58,711 bases of DNA from Candidatus Krumholzibacteriota bacterium (GCA_029262065.1 JAJDAC010000030.1:1-58711), one strand, 5' to 3'; positions 34,959-45,017 are shown, counted from the first letter of the stretch. Program-made: numbers and translations. The notes: generated by a model not told the origin, from the sequence alone.

Positions 34959-36611
34959 ATGTCCGTTCGTTTCGCAGCTCTGTTCGCGCTTGTTCTGGCT
35001 TTGCCCGCCTATTCAGCCGCCAAATCGCCCAGCATCCTCACTCCCGAACAGTGGCGCGAAGACCTCAAGACCCTGGACGAGACGATTCGCAACGTGCATG
35101 CGAATCCCTTCCATACGGTATCCGAGGCCGATCACACCGCGGCGGTCACCAAGCTCGAACGTGAGATTCCACAAAGCTCGGACGTGGAAATCCTCGTTGA
35201 GCTCACCAGCATCGTGGCCGCGGTCAATGATGGCCATACCAGCATGGGCGGCTGGATGTACGACGAAGCGTGGGGCACCAGCTGGTATCCCATTGCCCTG
35301 TACTGGTTCAGCGATGGCCTATACGTACGACAGGCCGCGAGTGAGGTTGCCGATCTGGCGGGCGCACGCGTGGTCCAAATTGGAAATCTCACGGCCGAGG
35401 AAGCCCACGAACGGGTGGCTCGCATGGTGGCCGCCGACAATGTCCACGGAAAGCGGTTTGGAACTCCGTTCGCGCTGATCGTGCCCGAAGTTCTGGAGGC
35501 CTTGGGCGTCATCGACGACGCAACCGTCGCCCCATTCCTGCTGGAGAAAGATGGGCGCCAGTGGCAGCCCGAGATAACCGCGCGTAAGGGAGATCATCCG
35601 GGCTACGTACGCGGGTTCATCGTGGACCCCGACTGGGTGGATGCCCGTGACGCATCCGACAACCCCACGCCTCTCTGGCTGCGAAACGTAACGAAGACAT
35701 TCTGGTACGAGTACCTACCCACAGAGAAAACCCTCTACGTACAGCAAAACCAGGTACGCGATGGTGTCGGTGAGACGCTGGAGTCGTTCTACACGCGTGT
35801 GTTCGAGTTCGTCGAATCCAACGACGTACAGAAGATGGTGCTGGACGTGCGCCTCAACGGAGGAGGAAACAACTACCTGAACAACCCGGCGATTCTTGGG
35901 ATGATTCGAACCAATCCCATCTCGGAACCCGGGAAGTCATTTACGATCATTGGCCGACAGACATTCTCTGCCTGTCAGAATCTGGTGAACGAACTGTCCC
36001 GCTACTCGGAAACCATCTTCGTGGGTGAGCCCACCGGTGAGCGCGTGAATTTCTACGGCGACAACCGAGCCGTCGAATTGCCCAACTGTGGCTTGAACGT
36101 GCGGGCCAGTTACCTGTGGTGGCAGAACATGGACCCTCGCGACACGCGAGATGCGTTGTCACCGGATTTGTCCACTGACCTCTCCTTCGCTGACTATGCC
36201 GCCAACCATGACCCGGCCATGCAAGTGATCCGCGATTTCGAAGAGCTACTGACCGCCGACACGCTTCTGGCAACCCTCGAGAGCGGCGGCCCGCAGGCGG
36301 CGCTGAGCCAACTCCGCGGTGCTCTGCAAACCGCGTTGTACCGGACGGCGAACCTCGAGGCCCAGATCAACGCCCTTGGCTACCGGCTGCTGGGCGACGG
36401 GCGCGCGGAGATGGCGCTAGCGATGTTCCAGTTGAATGTAGACGCGTTTCCCGAGTCCTGGAATGTGTACGACAGTTTGGCTGAAACGTACGCCGGCCAG
36501 GGTGATACGGCGCGAGCGGTGGAGTTGTACCGAAAGTCGCTCGAGTTGAATCCTACCAGTCCCACGGGTTTGGCCGCCCTGGAGCGACTCGTGGCTACGT
36601 CGTCCAACTGA
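34959..36611 (+). CDS. Secreted S41-family peptidase with C-terminal TPR
   Basis: The 550-residue protein has a signal peptide (residues 1-21), an N-terminal helical domain with N-D-G-H-T-S (H93), and an S41 peptidase core: D-V-R-L-N-G-G-G-N at about 296-304 and the nucleophile block I-G-R-Q-T-F-S-A-C with S337, followed by V-G-E-P-T-G-E-R. This is the tricorn/C-terminal-processing protease family, which acts on unfolded or C-terminal sequences. A PDZ domain typical of CTP proteases is not obvious. Residues about 470-540 form TPR-like helices (L-A-M-F-Q-L-N... and A-V-E-L-Y-R-K-S-L). The ATG at 34959 follows GGGAG and starts the signal peptide. Confidence 0.88.
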   Translation: MSVRFAALFALVLALPAYSAAKSPSILTPEQWREDLKTLDETIRNVHANPFHTVSEADHTAAVTKLEREIPQSSDVEILVELTSIVAAVNDGHTSMGGWMYDEAWGTSWYPIALYWFSDGLYVRQAASEVADLAGARVVQIGNLTAEEAHERVARMVAADNVHGKRFGTPFALIVPEVLEALGVIDDATVAPFLLEKDGRQWQPEITARKGDHPGYVRGFIVDPDWVDARDASDNPTPLWLRNVTKTFWYEYLPTEKTLYVQQNQVRDGVGETLESFYTRVFEFVESNDVQKMVLDVRLNGGGNNYLNNPAILGMIRTNPISEPGKSFTIIGRQTFSACQNLVNELSRYSETIFVGEPTGERVNFYGDNRAVELPNCGLNVRASYLWWQNMDPRDTRDALSPDLSTDLSFADYAANHDPAMQVIRDFEELLTADTLLATLESGGPQAALSQLRGALQTALYRTANLEAQINALGYRLLGDGRAEMALAMFQLNVDAFPESWNVYDSLAETYAGQGDTARAVELYRKSLELNPTSPTGLAALERLVATSSN

Positions 36612-36673
36612 ATCTGAACGAAAGATCGCGGCTGCCTTGACAGTGTTCTCCACCGGCAAATAGTGTCGCGTTC

Positions 36674-37681
36674 ATGCGACGCACCATTTGCCTGGGACTC
36701 ATCTTGGCGACCGCGGGCACGCCGGGGTGTGAAGACCTACCGCGCGGGGCTGCATCGGTTCGACCCGGAGCGCTACGCGCCATCTCATTGGTAGATTGGT
36801 CCCCCACCGGCTACGCGGCGCCGGCTTCTGAACTGGCCCTCGACGAAATTGTCGACCTCGGTGCCAATGCGGTCGTCCTGACGCCCACCGGATATCAAGA
36901 CGACGGATTCGCCGCCTTGCCCGCCACCGATAGCGGCCGCACGCCCACGATGGTCGCCGTGGCCCAGGCCATTCAATGGGCCACCGAACGTGAACTGCGC
37001 GTGGTGCTGAAACCGCATATCGACCTGGACTCGGGCGAATGGCGTGGGACTCTCCGCCCCGCTGACCCCGACGCCTGGTTCGAGGCATATTCGGACTTCC
37101 TGTTGCGTTGGGCCGACCTGGCCGAAGCCGAATCGGTGCAGATTTTCGTGGTGGGCACCGAACTGGCCGGAACCCTCGAACACGAAGCACGGTGGCGCGA
37201 GCTGATCGCGACCGTGCGAGAACGCTTCAGCGGCAGGCTGACCTACGCGGCTTCCTGGGATGAGGCTGACCTGGTTCCGTTCTGGGACACGCTGGACGTG
37301 GCGGGCATCGATCAGTACGGCCCGCTGCGGGGAAGCAGAGACGTCGGTCGGTTTGAGCTGCTACAGAACTGGCAACCCTGGCTCCTACGCATGCGCCAAC
37401 TCCACGACAAGACGCAGCTCAACATTCTGCTGACCGAGATCGGCTATCGCAGCGTGGACGGAGCCGGCCAACACCCATTCGAGTTTGGACTGGACGGCCC
37501 CGAAGACGAAGCCGAGCAGGCCGACTTGTACTGGGCGGCCATGGAAGCCACCGCGGCGCACGCCTGGATCGATGGCCTGGTGTGGTGGAACTGGTTGGCC
37601 CAAGGAGGGTCCGGAGTCGGCGATTTCACGCCACGAGCGAAACTGGCCGAAACCGAACTGAGAGAGGCGTGGAACCCATGA
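36674..37681 (+). CDS. Lipoprotein glycoside hydrolase, GH113-like TIM barrel
   Basis: The 335-residue protein has a lipoprotein signal (G-T-P-G-C, C19) and a TIM-barrel body. Residues V-V-G-T-E163 and L-L-T-E255-I-G-Y-R-S sit at the ends of strands 4 and 7, the positions of acid/base and nucleophile glutamates in clan GH-A enzymes, and the W-W-N-W strand near the C-terminus is also typical. The closest family pattern I recognise is GH113, whose characterised members are beta-mannanases; the true substrate is not known. The stop overlaps the next ATG (ATGA). It has no clear strong ribosome site. Confidence 0.75.
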   Translation: MRRTICLGLILATAGTPGCEDLPRGAASVRPGALRAISLVDWSPTGYAAPASELALDEIVDLGANAVVLTPTGYQDDGFAALPATDSGRTPTMVAVAQAIQWATERELRVVLKPHIDLDSGEWRGTLRPADPDAWFEAYSDFLLRWADLAEAESVQIFVVGTELAGTLEHEARWRELIATVRERFSGRLTYAASWDEADLVPFWDTLDVAGIDQYGPLRGSRDVGRFELLQNWQPWLLRMRQLHDKTQLNILLTEIGYRSVDGAGQHPFEFGLDGPEDEAEQADLYWAAMEATAAHAWIDGLVWWNWLAQGGSGVGDFTPRAKLAETELREAWNP

Positions 37682-38202
37682 ACGCAATCCGCATCTGCGT
37701 GGTTATCGCCAGCATGATGCTGAGTACCGGGACCCACGCCAACGAAAAATCCTTGCAGGGCGGCGAAATCGAACTTGGGCTCGGCGGATCGCTGACCCAC
37801 GAAGCCGGCGTCACACAGTCACGTCTGGAGCTCAGAGGCGGGCGCATGGTCGACACGAGCCTCTTCTTGGCCAACGTCGAGATCCGGGCGGCCTACGGTT
37901 CGTCTCTCGATGCCGAACGTTTCGACGCGGAACTCGCACTGGGAGTTCTCCGCCAGCTCGACGAAGGCCATTGGTACGCATCGATCGGCGCCGCGGTGGG
38001 CGTTCGTCAGGAATGGATTGGCAGCTTCCAACAAGGACGCGTTCCCGTGGGCGTGGATCTTGGCCTTCGCGCCCTGGTGGGTGGGTCGACGATGATTCGA
38101 TTCGAGTACCGGTACCGGCGCGTTTTGAGCGACGCCGTCGCCAGTTTCAATCAACATGAAATGCTCATGGGACTCTCCGTGCGGTTGCGGCGCGAACCTT
38201 GA
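37678..38202 (+). CDS. Small secreted outer-membrane beta-barrel-like protein
   Basis: The 174-residue protein has a signal peptide (about 1-20, ending T-H-A-N) and alternating polar/hydrophobic strands with aromatic ends (G-E-I-E-L-G-L-G-G-S-L, M-I-R-F-E-Y-R-Y-R-R-V, M-G-L-S-V-R-L-R), which suggest an 8-stranded outer-membrane barrel. I do not recognise the family. Its ATG overlaps the stop of the GH113-like gene by four bases, so it is translationally coupled to it and probably works with it. It ends four bases before the stop of the convergent RND gene. Confidence 0.7.
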   Translation: MNAIRICVVIASMMLSTGTHANEKSLQGGEIELGLGGSLTHEAGVTQSRLELRGGRMVDTSLFLANVEIRAAYGSSLDAERFDAELALGVLRQLDEGHWYASIGAAVGVRQEWIGSFQQGRVPVGVDLGLRALVGGSTMIRFEYRYRRVLSDAVASFNQHEMLMGLSVRLRREP

Positions 38203-38206
38203 CCCA

Positions 38207-41200
38207 TCAGCGAACGCCGTCGTAGGAGACCCGGTAGAAGATGGTGTAGAGCACGGGTACGACCGCCAGCGTAAGTACCGTGGCGAACATCAGTCCGAAC
38301 AAGATGGCGATGGCCATCGTCTCGAACATGGGACCGCCGCCAAGCCACAACGGCACCAGCCCGCCCACCGTGGTCATGGTGGTAAGCAAGATGGGTCGGA
38401 TGCGACGTTGACCCGCCATGAGCACCGCTTCCCCGGGAGATAGCCCCTCATCGATCTCGATCTGGATACGGTCGATCAATACGATGGCGTTGTTGATGAC
38501 GATTCCAGAAAGCGAAATCACCCCCAGGAACGTCATGAATCCAAAGTAGGACTTCGCCACCAGCAACCCCAGAATAACGCCGATGAGCCCAAGCGGAATG
38601 GTAAGCAGAATGATGGCCGGCTTGCGCACGCTGTTGAACTGCGCTACCAGCAGAAGGATGATGGCGAGACCGGCAATCGGCAGCTTCGCCATGACCGATG
38701 CCTGCGCAGTCCCCGAAGCCTCGAGCTCGCCGCCGAACTCCCATTGATAACCGGCGGGCCAGCTTCCTTGCTGCTCAAGCAACCAGGGCTCGATGGCCGC
38801 GAACACCTCGTTGGCCGTGAAGCCCGCTTCAAGCGCACAGGAAACCGTTACGTTCTGAAGGCGATCGCGGCGCAGTATCTGCGCCGGCTCCCAAGCCACC
38901 TCCACACTGGCTACCTGTTTCAATGGAACCGAACGCCCGGTCGCCTGGGCTGACACGCTGAGTTCTTCGAGTTTTCCCAGATCCTGACGGTCGGCGGCGA
39001 TCGATCGGAGATTGATGGGAATGACCTTGTCGCCCTCCCGATACTCCGACAACTGCAGACCGCTGAGGCTCGTCTGCAGAGATACTGCAATGTCGTGGCT
39101 GGTGACCCCGGCCCGCCGTGCCCGCGCCTGGTCGATGTCGACGACGAGTTTCTTCGTACGTGCCCCCCAATCATCGTCGATGCTCTTGGTGCCCGGCAAG
39201 CGGGCCAGCTGCTCCTTCACCTGCTCAACGATAGCGAATACACGATCGTTTTCGCGGCCCCGGATCCGGACTTCCACTGGATTCGTCACCGGTGGTCCGT
39301 TCATGATCGGGCCGGCCGTGATTTGAAGGTCCGGGAAGCGTTCGTGACAGAAAGCCTCGAGCCGGGGAATGACGGCGGCGTGATCTTCGCGCTCGTAACC
39401 GGTGAACACCAGATGGGCGTAGGCGCTGTTGTTCGGCTCGGGACTGATTCCCAACTGGAACCGCGGGCCGCCTTGGCCGACGAACGTGATCCAGTGCTGA
39501 ACCCCGGGACTCTCGGAGGTGACCAGCTCTTCCTGCACGAAACGTTCGACCTCGGCGACCATCGAGTCGGTGAAGTCGATATCGGTCCCCACTGGAAATT
39601 CCAGCTCGGCCCTGAACGTCGCAATGTCCTTGCCGGGAAAAAAGATGCTCGGCACGAAACGCATGAGCTGCAATACGCCCGCGAAGAGTACTACCACGGC
39701 CACCAGGAATACGATCGGACGCCGGGCGCAGGCCAACAATGCACCGCGATAGCCTCGATACCACCTACCAAGGAACGCGTCCCCCTCCGGCCGTGGTTTC
39801 ACTCGAAGCCACTTCGCACAGAAGAGCGGGATGACCGTCATGGCGATCAGCCAGGAACACAACAGGGCAATGGTCACGACGTAGAAGATGGGCGCGGTGT
39901 ACTCCCCCACCGCGGACTCGGCCAACGCAATCGGCAAGAACGCCGCCGCCGTCGTCAAGGAAGACGTGAGCAGAGGAACCTGAAGCTCCTTGGCCGAGTT
40001 GACCGCAGCCTCGGCCGGTGATTCGCCGTCGGAAATACGCACCATGATCGATTCGGACATGACGATCGCGTTGTCGACCAACAACCCCAACGCGATGATC
40101 AGAGCCGCCAACGACATCTGATTCAGCCCTTGGCCAAAGAAGGACATAACCAGGAAGCTGAGGACCATGGTCGAGGGAATCAAGCTGGCCACGATGAGCC
40201 CCGTACGCAGCCCAAGGCTGAGCAACATGACCACCATGACGATGCCGATGGCCTGAAACAGGTTCCCCGCGAAATTCCGCACGATGGAATCCACGATACC
40301 CGGCTGGAATAGTTCGATGCGGAAATCGACACCAATCGGGTAGATCGATTGCATCCGATCCACGGTTGCCTGGATCTGGTTGCCCAGACCCACGATGTCC
40401 CCGCCCTCACGCATCGAAATGGCCAACGCCAATGCGGGTTGGCCATCGAGTCGACAGAACGCGCCCGGAGGATCTACATAGCCGCGGTAGACGTTCGCGA
40501 TGTCCTCAAGGAAGAGAAGGTCGTTGCGACCGGGAATGCTGAGAATGGATCGTCGGATATCGTCCACCGACTGGAAATTCCCGCTGGGCTCGAGCGCGAT
40601 GCGTTCACGCCCGCTGGTGATTTCACCGCCCGCAATGAGAATATTGATCGACGCCAACGCCTGCTGCAGCTGTCCCGGCGACAATCCCAACTCGGCCAGG
40701 CGAGCGTCGTTGTACTCGACAAAGATCTGTTCTTCCTGCGCGCCGAATACTGCCACCTTGGCCACGTCGTCGAGCATGAGCAACTCGTCCCGCGCCTCGT
40801 CGGCAATGTCTTTCAATGCCGCGTAGTCAAACCCCTCGCCGGTGATGCCAATCACGGTGCCGAACACGTCACCGAACTCATCGTCAACGAAGGGGCCAAT
40901 GACACCGTCCGGAAGATCACCACGCGCACGGTCCATCTTCCGACGAAGATTGTCCCAGATCGGGCGCATGTCCGACTCGGATTCCAGAATATTCGCATAC
41001 ACGAGCGATTGCCCCGTGCGGGACTCGCTACTGATGAAATCGAGTTCAGGGATCTCCTGGATCACCTTCTCCAATTTGTCGGTCACCAACAGCTCAACCC
41101 GCTCGGGGCTGGCTCCGGGAAACATCGTGGTGACCACGGCGGTGCGAATGATGAATCCAGGATCCTCGGCCCGCGGAAGGCTTTGATAGGCACCTATCCC

Positions 41201-41272
41201 GCCAAGATAGATCACGGCCAGGGTGACGAAGGTGACCACGCTGTTTTCGATTGCCGCTCTTGTGATACTCAT
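38207..41272 (-). CDS. RND-family multidrug efflux permease (AcrB/MdtC-like)
   Basis: The 1021-residue protein has the complete RND layout: TM1 at the N-terminus, two large periplasmic loops (about residues 35-330 and 550-850), and two six-helix bundles. TM4 reads G-L-L-V-D-N-A-I-V, keeping the first proton-relay aspartate of AcrB and having N at the second, a common variation in this family. TM10-11 reads G-I-V-I-N-N-A-I-V-L-I-D. It exports substrates in exchange for protons, with the adaptor encoded upstream and a TolC partner. It is third in a minus-strand operon, 14 bp after the adaptor gene. Substrates cannot be inferred from sequence. Confidence 0.93.
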   Translation of the reverse strand: MSITRAAIENSVVTFVTLAVIYLGGIGAYQSLPRAEDPGFIIRTAVVTTMFPGASPERVELLVTDKLEKVIQEIPELDFISSESRTGQSLVYANILESESDMRPIWDNLRRKMDRARGDLPDGVIGPFVDDEFGDVFGTVIGITGEGFDYAALKDIADEARDELLMLDDVAKVAVFGAQEEQIFVEYNDARLAELGLSPGQLQQALASINILIAGGEITSGRERIALEPSGNFQSVDDIRRSILSIPGRNDLLFLEDIANVYRGYVDPPGAFCRLDGQPALALAISMREGGDIVGLGNQIQATVDRMQSIYPIGVDFRIELFQPGIVDSIVRNFAGNLFQAIGIVMVVMLLSLGLRTGLIVASLIPSTMVLSFLVMSFFGQGLNQMSLAALIIALGLLVDNAIVMSESIMVRISDGESPAEAAVNSAKELQVPLLTSSLTTAAAFLPIALAESAVGEYTAPIFYVVTIALLCSWLIAMTVIPLFCAKWLRVKPRPEGDAFLGRWYRGYRGALLACARRPIVFLVAVVVLFAGVLQLMRFVPSIFFPGKDIATFRAELEFPVGTDIDFTDSMVAEVERFVQEELVTSESPGVQHWITFVGQGGPRFQLGISPEPNNSAYAHLVFTGYEREDHAAVIPRLEAFCHERFPDLQITAGPIMNGPPVTNPVEVRIRGRENDRVFAIVEQVKEQLARLPGTKSIDDDWGARTKKLVVDIDQARARRAGVTSHDIAVSLQTSLSGLQLSEYREGDKVIPINLRSIAADRQDLGKLEELSVSAQATGRSVPLKQVASVEVAWEPAQILRRDRLQNVTVSCALEAGFTANEVFAAIEPWLLEQQGSWPAGYQWEFGGELEASGTAQASVMAKLPIAGLAIILLLVAQFNSVRKPAIILLTIPLGLIGVILGLLVAKSYFGFMTFLGVISLSGIVINNAIVLIDRIQIEIDEGLSPGEAVLMAGQRRIRPILLTTMTTVGGLVPLWLGGGPMFETMAIAILFGLMFATVLTLAVVPVLYTIFYRVSYDGVR

Positions 41273-41286
41273 GCTGTCCTCGCGCG

Positions 41287-42378
41287 CTACTGGGCCATCA
41301 GGCGCACGGTCAGGCCATCTTGGATCTTCGAGACGCCGGCGGTTACGACCAGGTCTCCGTCTCGTAGTCCACTCACTACCTCGATCCCGTCAGATGTGAG
41401 TTGGCCCGTTTCAACCGGACGGCGCCGACACTGTCCCAACTCACCCTCGGTGAGTTCCACAACGTAGACAAAGCGGCCGGACCGGTCTTCCTGCACGGCA
41501 ACGGGCGGCACCAGATAGTTTTCCACGCCGGTGCCGTCAAAAGTGAAACTCACCTCGCAGGCCATGCCCGAACGCACCACGTCATCGGCTCCTTCAACCC
41601 GTGCCGTCACCGCGAACGTCGACGAAGCGGACGACTTGGAGACGGCAACCTCGGTCACGGTGGCCGCGAACTTCCGCCCCGGAATGGCATCGAATATCGC
41701 CTCGACTCTGTCGCCGGAAGATATCTGGGAAATGAGCATCTCCGGTACGCCTACCACCACTTCCGGATCGGATCCGGCGGTGAGCGTGCATATTGCCTGC
41801 CCCGCCTGCACGTTCTCGTTGGGTTCGACCGGAACCCGGGAAATGCTACCGGCCACCGGTGCGGTCAAGCGGGTGTAGCTGAGCTGGAGTCGCGCCAACT
41901 GCAAGCTATTGTCGAGGCTCCGAACCTGCGCATCGGCCGACTCTTTGCTGGCACGAGATGCATCGAGCTCGTTTCGCGATGTGTTGTTGTTTTCGTAGAG
42001 CGCCAACACGCGCTGGTAGTTTGCCTGAGCGTTGCGCTGTTGGGCCTTGGCCTGTTCGTAGGAAGCCGCGGTTTGCTGCACGCGTAGCTCGTAGTCCTTG
42101 TTGTCGAGTTGAGCAATGAGCTGACCCGGCGCAACCACGTCGCCCATGTTCACCGCTAGCCGTTCGATCGTCCCCGCAACCTTGAAGCTCAGGTTCGATT
42201 CCAGGCTGGCCTGGGCCACGCCCGAGAAGCTACGGGTACGGTCGGTGGAGCCGGCAAAGACACGCTGATATCTCACGGGCCGCACCACCGGTTCACTCGC
42301 GGGAGGCTCGGCCTGGCAACCCAGTCCGGTCAATCCCAGCGACAAGCCCGCGCCAGCTAGCCAGGTTTTGTATCTCAT
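41287..42378 (-). CDS. RND efflux periplasmic adaptor lipoprotein
   Basis: The 363-residue protein is a membrane-fusion protein with a lipoprotein signal (L-T-G-L-G-C). It has a barrel-sandwich/lipoyl half starting V-A-P-G-Q-L-I-A-Q-L-D, a coiled-coil hairpin (about 75-145, with Q-A-K-A-Q-Q-R-N-A-Q and long amphipathic helices), the matching half T-A-P-V-A-G-S-I-S and a C-terminal beta-barrel and membrane-proximal domain. It joins the RND pump to the outer-membrane channel. The ATG at 42378 has GGAGTGGGG upstream and begins the lipoprotein signal; a longer open frame lacks one. It lies between the fused TolC gene (16 bp upstream) and the RND gene. Confidence 0.93.
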   Translation of the reverse strand: MRYKTWLAGAGLSLGLTGLGCQAEPPASEPVVRPVRYQRVFAGSTDRTRSFSGVAQASLESNLSFKVAGTIERLAVNMGDVVAPGQLIAQLDNKDYELRVQQTAASYEQAKAQQRNAQANYQRVLALYENNNTSRNELDASRASKESADAQVRSLDNSLQLARLQLSYTRLTAPVAGSISRVPVEPNENVQAGQAICTLTAGSDPEVVVGVPEMLISQISSGDRVEAIFDAIPGRKFAATVTEVAVSKSSASSTFAVTARVEGADDVVRSGMACEVSFTFDGTGVENYLVPPVAVQEDRSGRFVYVVELTEGELGQCRRRPVETGQLTSDGIEVVSGLRDGDLVVTAGVSKIQDGLTVRLMAQ

Positions 42379-42394
42379 CGAAACCCCACTCCGG

Positions 42395-44770
42395 TTAACG
42401 TCGGTGGATCGGCATTCCCTGCTCGGCGAAGAACGCGTCACAGCGGTCTAGAAATGATTCTCGCTTGGCTTGATCGAGAAATAGCAACGTGCCACCCGCC
42501 GCCCGCTGCACTTCCATGAGATCGATGAAGAAGTCGAACACCGCCGCCGACTCCTGTTGTTCGGCCACCAGGGAATTGGTCTGGGCGTCCAGTAGATCCA
42601 GAATGCTGTTGGTGCCCTGACTATAGGAGTCCACCACGATAGCCAGGCTCTGCCGGGCCGCTTCGTTGGCGCGACGCGCCTGCTCTATCGCCGCGTGGGA
42701 TGAACCCGCCAGGTGCAGGGCGTTACGCATTCGCTGTTCTACCCGTTCGCCTACCGATTGACGATCGATACGAAGACGAGCCAGCTCGGCCGACGACTCG
42801 CGTCGGTCGGCGAATTTGGCCCCGCCCTGGAAGAGAGGAAAAGACAGTCCCAAGGCAATACTCCAGTCGGTGTCGTCGGCGCCCGACGGAGCATCCGATC
42901 CCGCCCCCGATTCATCCAGGGTTCGGGATACCTCGCCTTGCGCCACCAGGTCCGGCAACCACATCGCCCGGGCGGTATTGGCGCTCACGCGTTCCTGGGC
43001 CGCAATGTTTGCATCGATAGCTGAAAGCTCCGGTGAACGCCGCGCCGCTTCGATCACCATGAACTCGCGCAAGATTGAGAACGACCGCTTACTTCCGAAG
43101 TACTGATTCAGACCCTGGTTCTCGAGCAAGGCCAGAACATCGGCCAGATTCTTCTCGGCGGTTTGGAAGTCTTCTTCGAGGGGGCGATGCAAAAGGCGGT
43201 TGAGTTCGATCTCAGCCACATTGCGAAGGGCGTTGGCCTCGATCGCGTCGCTCACGTTGATCGCCAACTGACTCTCGAACCGCAGTACGTCGGCGGGACC
43301 CGACTGGCCTATCGAGGCACGAACCCGGGCGAGTTCGAGGTTGGAACGCGTTTGCTGAAGGTTTTCACGCTGGATGCGTTCCAGACTCATGGACCGCAAC
43401 ACCTGAAGGTAGGCCGTGGCCGCATCCTGACCGATGTCCAGCCGCGTCCGCTCCAGCTGCAACTCCAGCGCTCTCTGGCGAAGCTGACTGACACGAAAGC
43501 CGGTCCAGGCGTCGTCGGAGTAAAGCACCTGGCTGATGCCCGCGGTCGCTTCCAAAGTTCGCTGTGAAGCGCTACCGAAACTGGCTTCCGCGCGGTCTTC
43601 GTCGATCGTCACGTGCGTAGCGCCCAGGTCAACCTGGGGCAGCAGGAGCCCGCGGGTTCCATCCACTCCGGCGGCCCCGGATTCAACCGCCAGACGCTGG
43701 GCGACCAGGTCCCGATTTGACGCCATGGCCTCGCTCACGGCGCCCAGCAAGTCGATCTGGCGAGCAACGGTCTCATCCTGGCTTTCAATGACGTCGGCTT
43801 CGGTCAGAACGCGCCAGGGCACCGGCAGACCGATGGCATTGGCCGTGTCCAGGTTGAGTGTCAGGCGCTCTCCCGCCGCGAAGGCCACGCGCAAATCTTC
43901 GGGTCTGTCACCCAGGAGTATGTTCTGCACGTTCAATGCGATCCGGCGCGAGATGCGCGGAAACACCTCGGGGTTCAAACTGGCCATGATTCCACGTTCG
44001 ACGTCGCGACGCCCCAGGAGAGAGAAGCTTGGTAGCCCTCTCGCCACGAGACCCTGGGCCAGCAGGACCATTTCGTCGTCGGGCAACTGAACTTGTGGCA
44101 GCACGAAGACGGCATCGACGTCGCCACTGATTTCGGCCAGAACCGGCGCCGCCGAGTCCCTCACGAGCACTCCCTGGAATGAAATACCCTCGGCTTGCAG
44201 CACGGCTTCGAGCCCTTCTCGAATCCCTTCGATTCCCTCCACCACGTTTGCGCTGAACAGAACCGCCAATCGCTCGTACTCGACCACATCGCGAAACGCC
44301 CGAAGGTCGCGCTCGAATGTCTTGGGCATCACGAGATAGCTCAAGTTGGTGACGCCGCTTCCACCGCCCGGGGAAGGCACCAGAGAATCGTCGAACCCCA
44401 ACACGAAAGGAGCCACGAGAGGCTTGGCCAGATTGGTGCGGCGCGAAGCCTCGAGCGAGGAAAGCACTCCCAGGGTAAGCACCAGATCAACATCGGGGTC
44501 AGCCAGTAGCCGATCGATTCCGGCGGCAACTGAACCAACCGACCAGTCCCCCATGGCCCTGTATTCCGCCGGGAATTGCACCTGGAAACGACCCGACACC
44601 AGCAATCCAATTTCGCGTTGGACCGCGTCGAATATCGCGTCGTTCAACGGGCTGGGACCGTCGAACGCGACTCCGATCGTCATGTCCGCTGGCTGTGCGT
44701 ACGCCGAAACAGCTGGAAGGACTGAACCACCCAAGACCGCTAGCGCAACTGCCACGCTGATCGCTCGCAT
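42395..44770 (-). CDS. Fusion of ABC-type substrate-binding domain and TolC-family outer-membrane channel
   Basis: The 791-residue protein has a signal peptide (1-25), then about 300 residues (28-335) matching an ABC substrate-binding domain of the TrpX-like/DUF534 kind, with two Rossmann-like halves (strand V-L-T-L-G-V-L-S-S, V-F-V-L-P-Q-V), and then a TolC/outer-membrane-efflux region (about 345-775) with its internal repeat: long helices around S-E-A-M-A-S-N-R-D-L-V-A-Q-R and, after N-R-L-L-H, a second set ending G-T-N-S-I-L-D-L-L-D-A-Q. The first gene of the operon with adaptor and RND pump, it should supply the outer-membrane duct; the binding domain may gather substrate in the periplasm. 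A GGAGG site stands upstream of the ATG. Confidence 0.85.
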   Translation of the reverse strand: MRAISVAVALAVLGGSVLPAVSAYAQPADMTIGVAFDGPSPLNDAIFDAVQREIGLLVSGRFQVQFPAEYRAMGDWSVGSVAAGIDRLLADPDVDLVLTLGVLSSLEASRRTNLAKPLVAPFVLGFDDSLVPSPGGGSGVTNLSYLVMPKTFERDLRAFRDVVEYERLAVLFSANVVEGIEGIREGLEAVLQAEGISFQGVLVRDSAAPVLAEISGDVDAVFVLPQVQLPDDEMVLLAQGLVARGLPSFSLLGRRDVERGIMASLNPEVFPRISRRIALNVQNILLGDRPEDLRVAFAAGERLTLNLDTANAIGLPVPWRVLTEADVIESQDETVARQIDLLGAVSEAMASNRDLVAQRLAVESGAAGVDGTRGLLLPQVDLGATHVTIDEDRAEASFGSASQRTLEATAGISQVLYSDDAWTGFRVSQLRQRALELQLERTRLDIGQDAATAYLQVLRSMSLERIQRENLQQTRSNLELARVRASIGQSGPADVLRFESQLAINVSDAIEANALRNVAEIELNRLLHRPLEEDFQTAEKNLADVLALLENQGLNQYFGSKRSFSILREFMVIEAARRSPELSAIDANIAAQERVSANTARAMWLPDLVAQGEVSRTLDESGAGSDAPSGADDTDWSIALGLSFPLFQGGAKFADRRESSAELARLRIDRQSVGERVEQRMRNALHLAGSSHAAIEQARRANEAARQSLAIVVDSYSQGTNSILDLLDAQTNSLVAEQQESAAVFDFFIDLMEVQRAAGGTLLFLDQAKRESFLDRCDAFFAEQGMPIHRR

Positions 44771-45017
44771 CGACTGCCTCCATCAAGGAATTGGCGCGCT
44801 CCAGACGATAGGAAGGGTGCCGGGAACCAGCCATGTGGTCAAGCAACGAAGGAACGATCGCAAACCAATGACATTCACACGGTTTTCATCCTGCTGCGAA
44901 TCAGTCGTATCAAGGCCGCCAGCCCTGCGTCTGTAAGGTGTCGGTAGAGCCTGCGCAGGCACCGCACATCACGTTGGCGGCGAAAGCCATGACCTATTCG
45001 TACGACAGGAGAAATTC

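Noticed and set aside
44949-44960. 12-bp palindrome GCCTGCGCAGGC as an operator
   Set aside because: It lies between divergent genes but has no associated promoter hexamers, and palindromes of this length are common by chance in GC-rich DNA.
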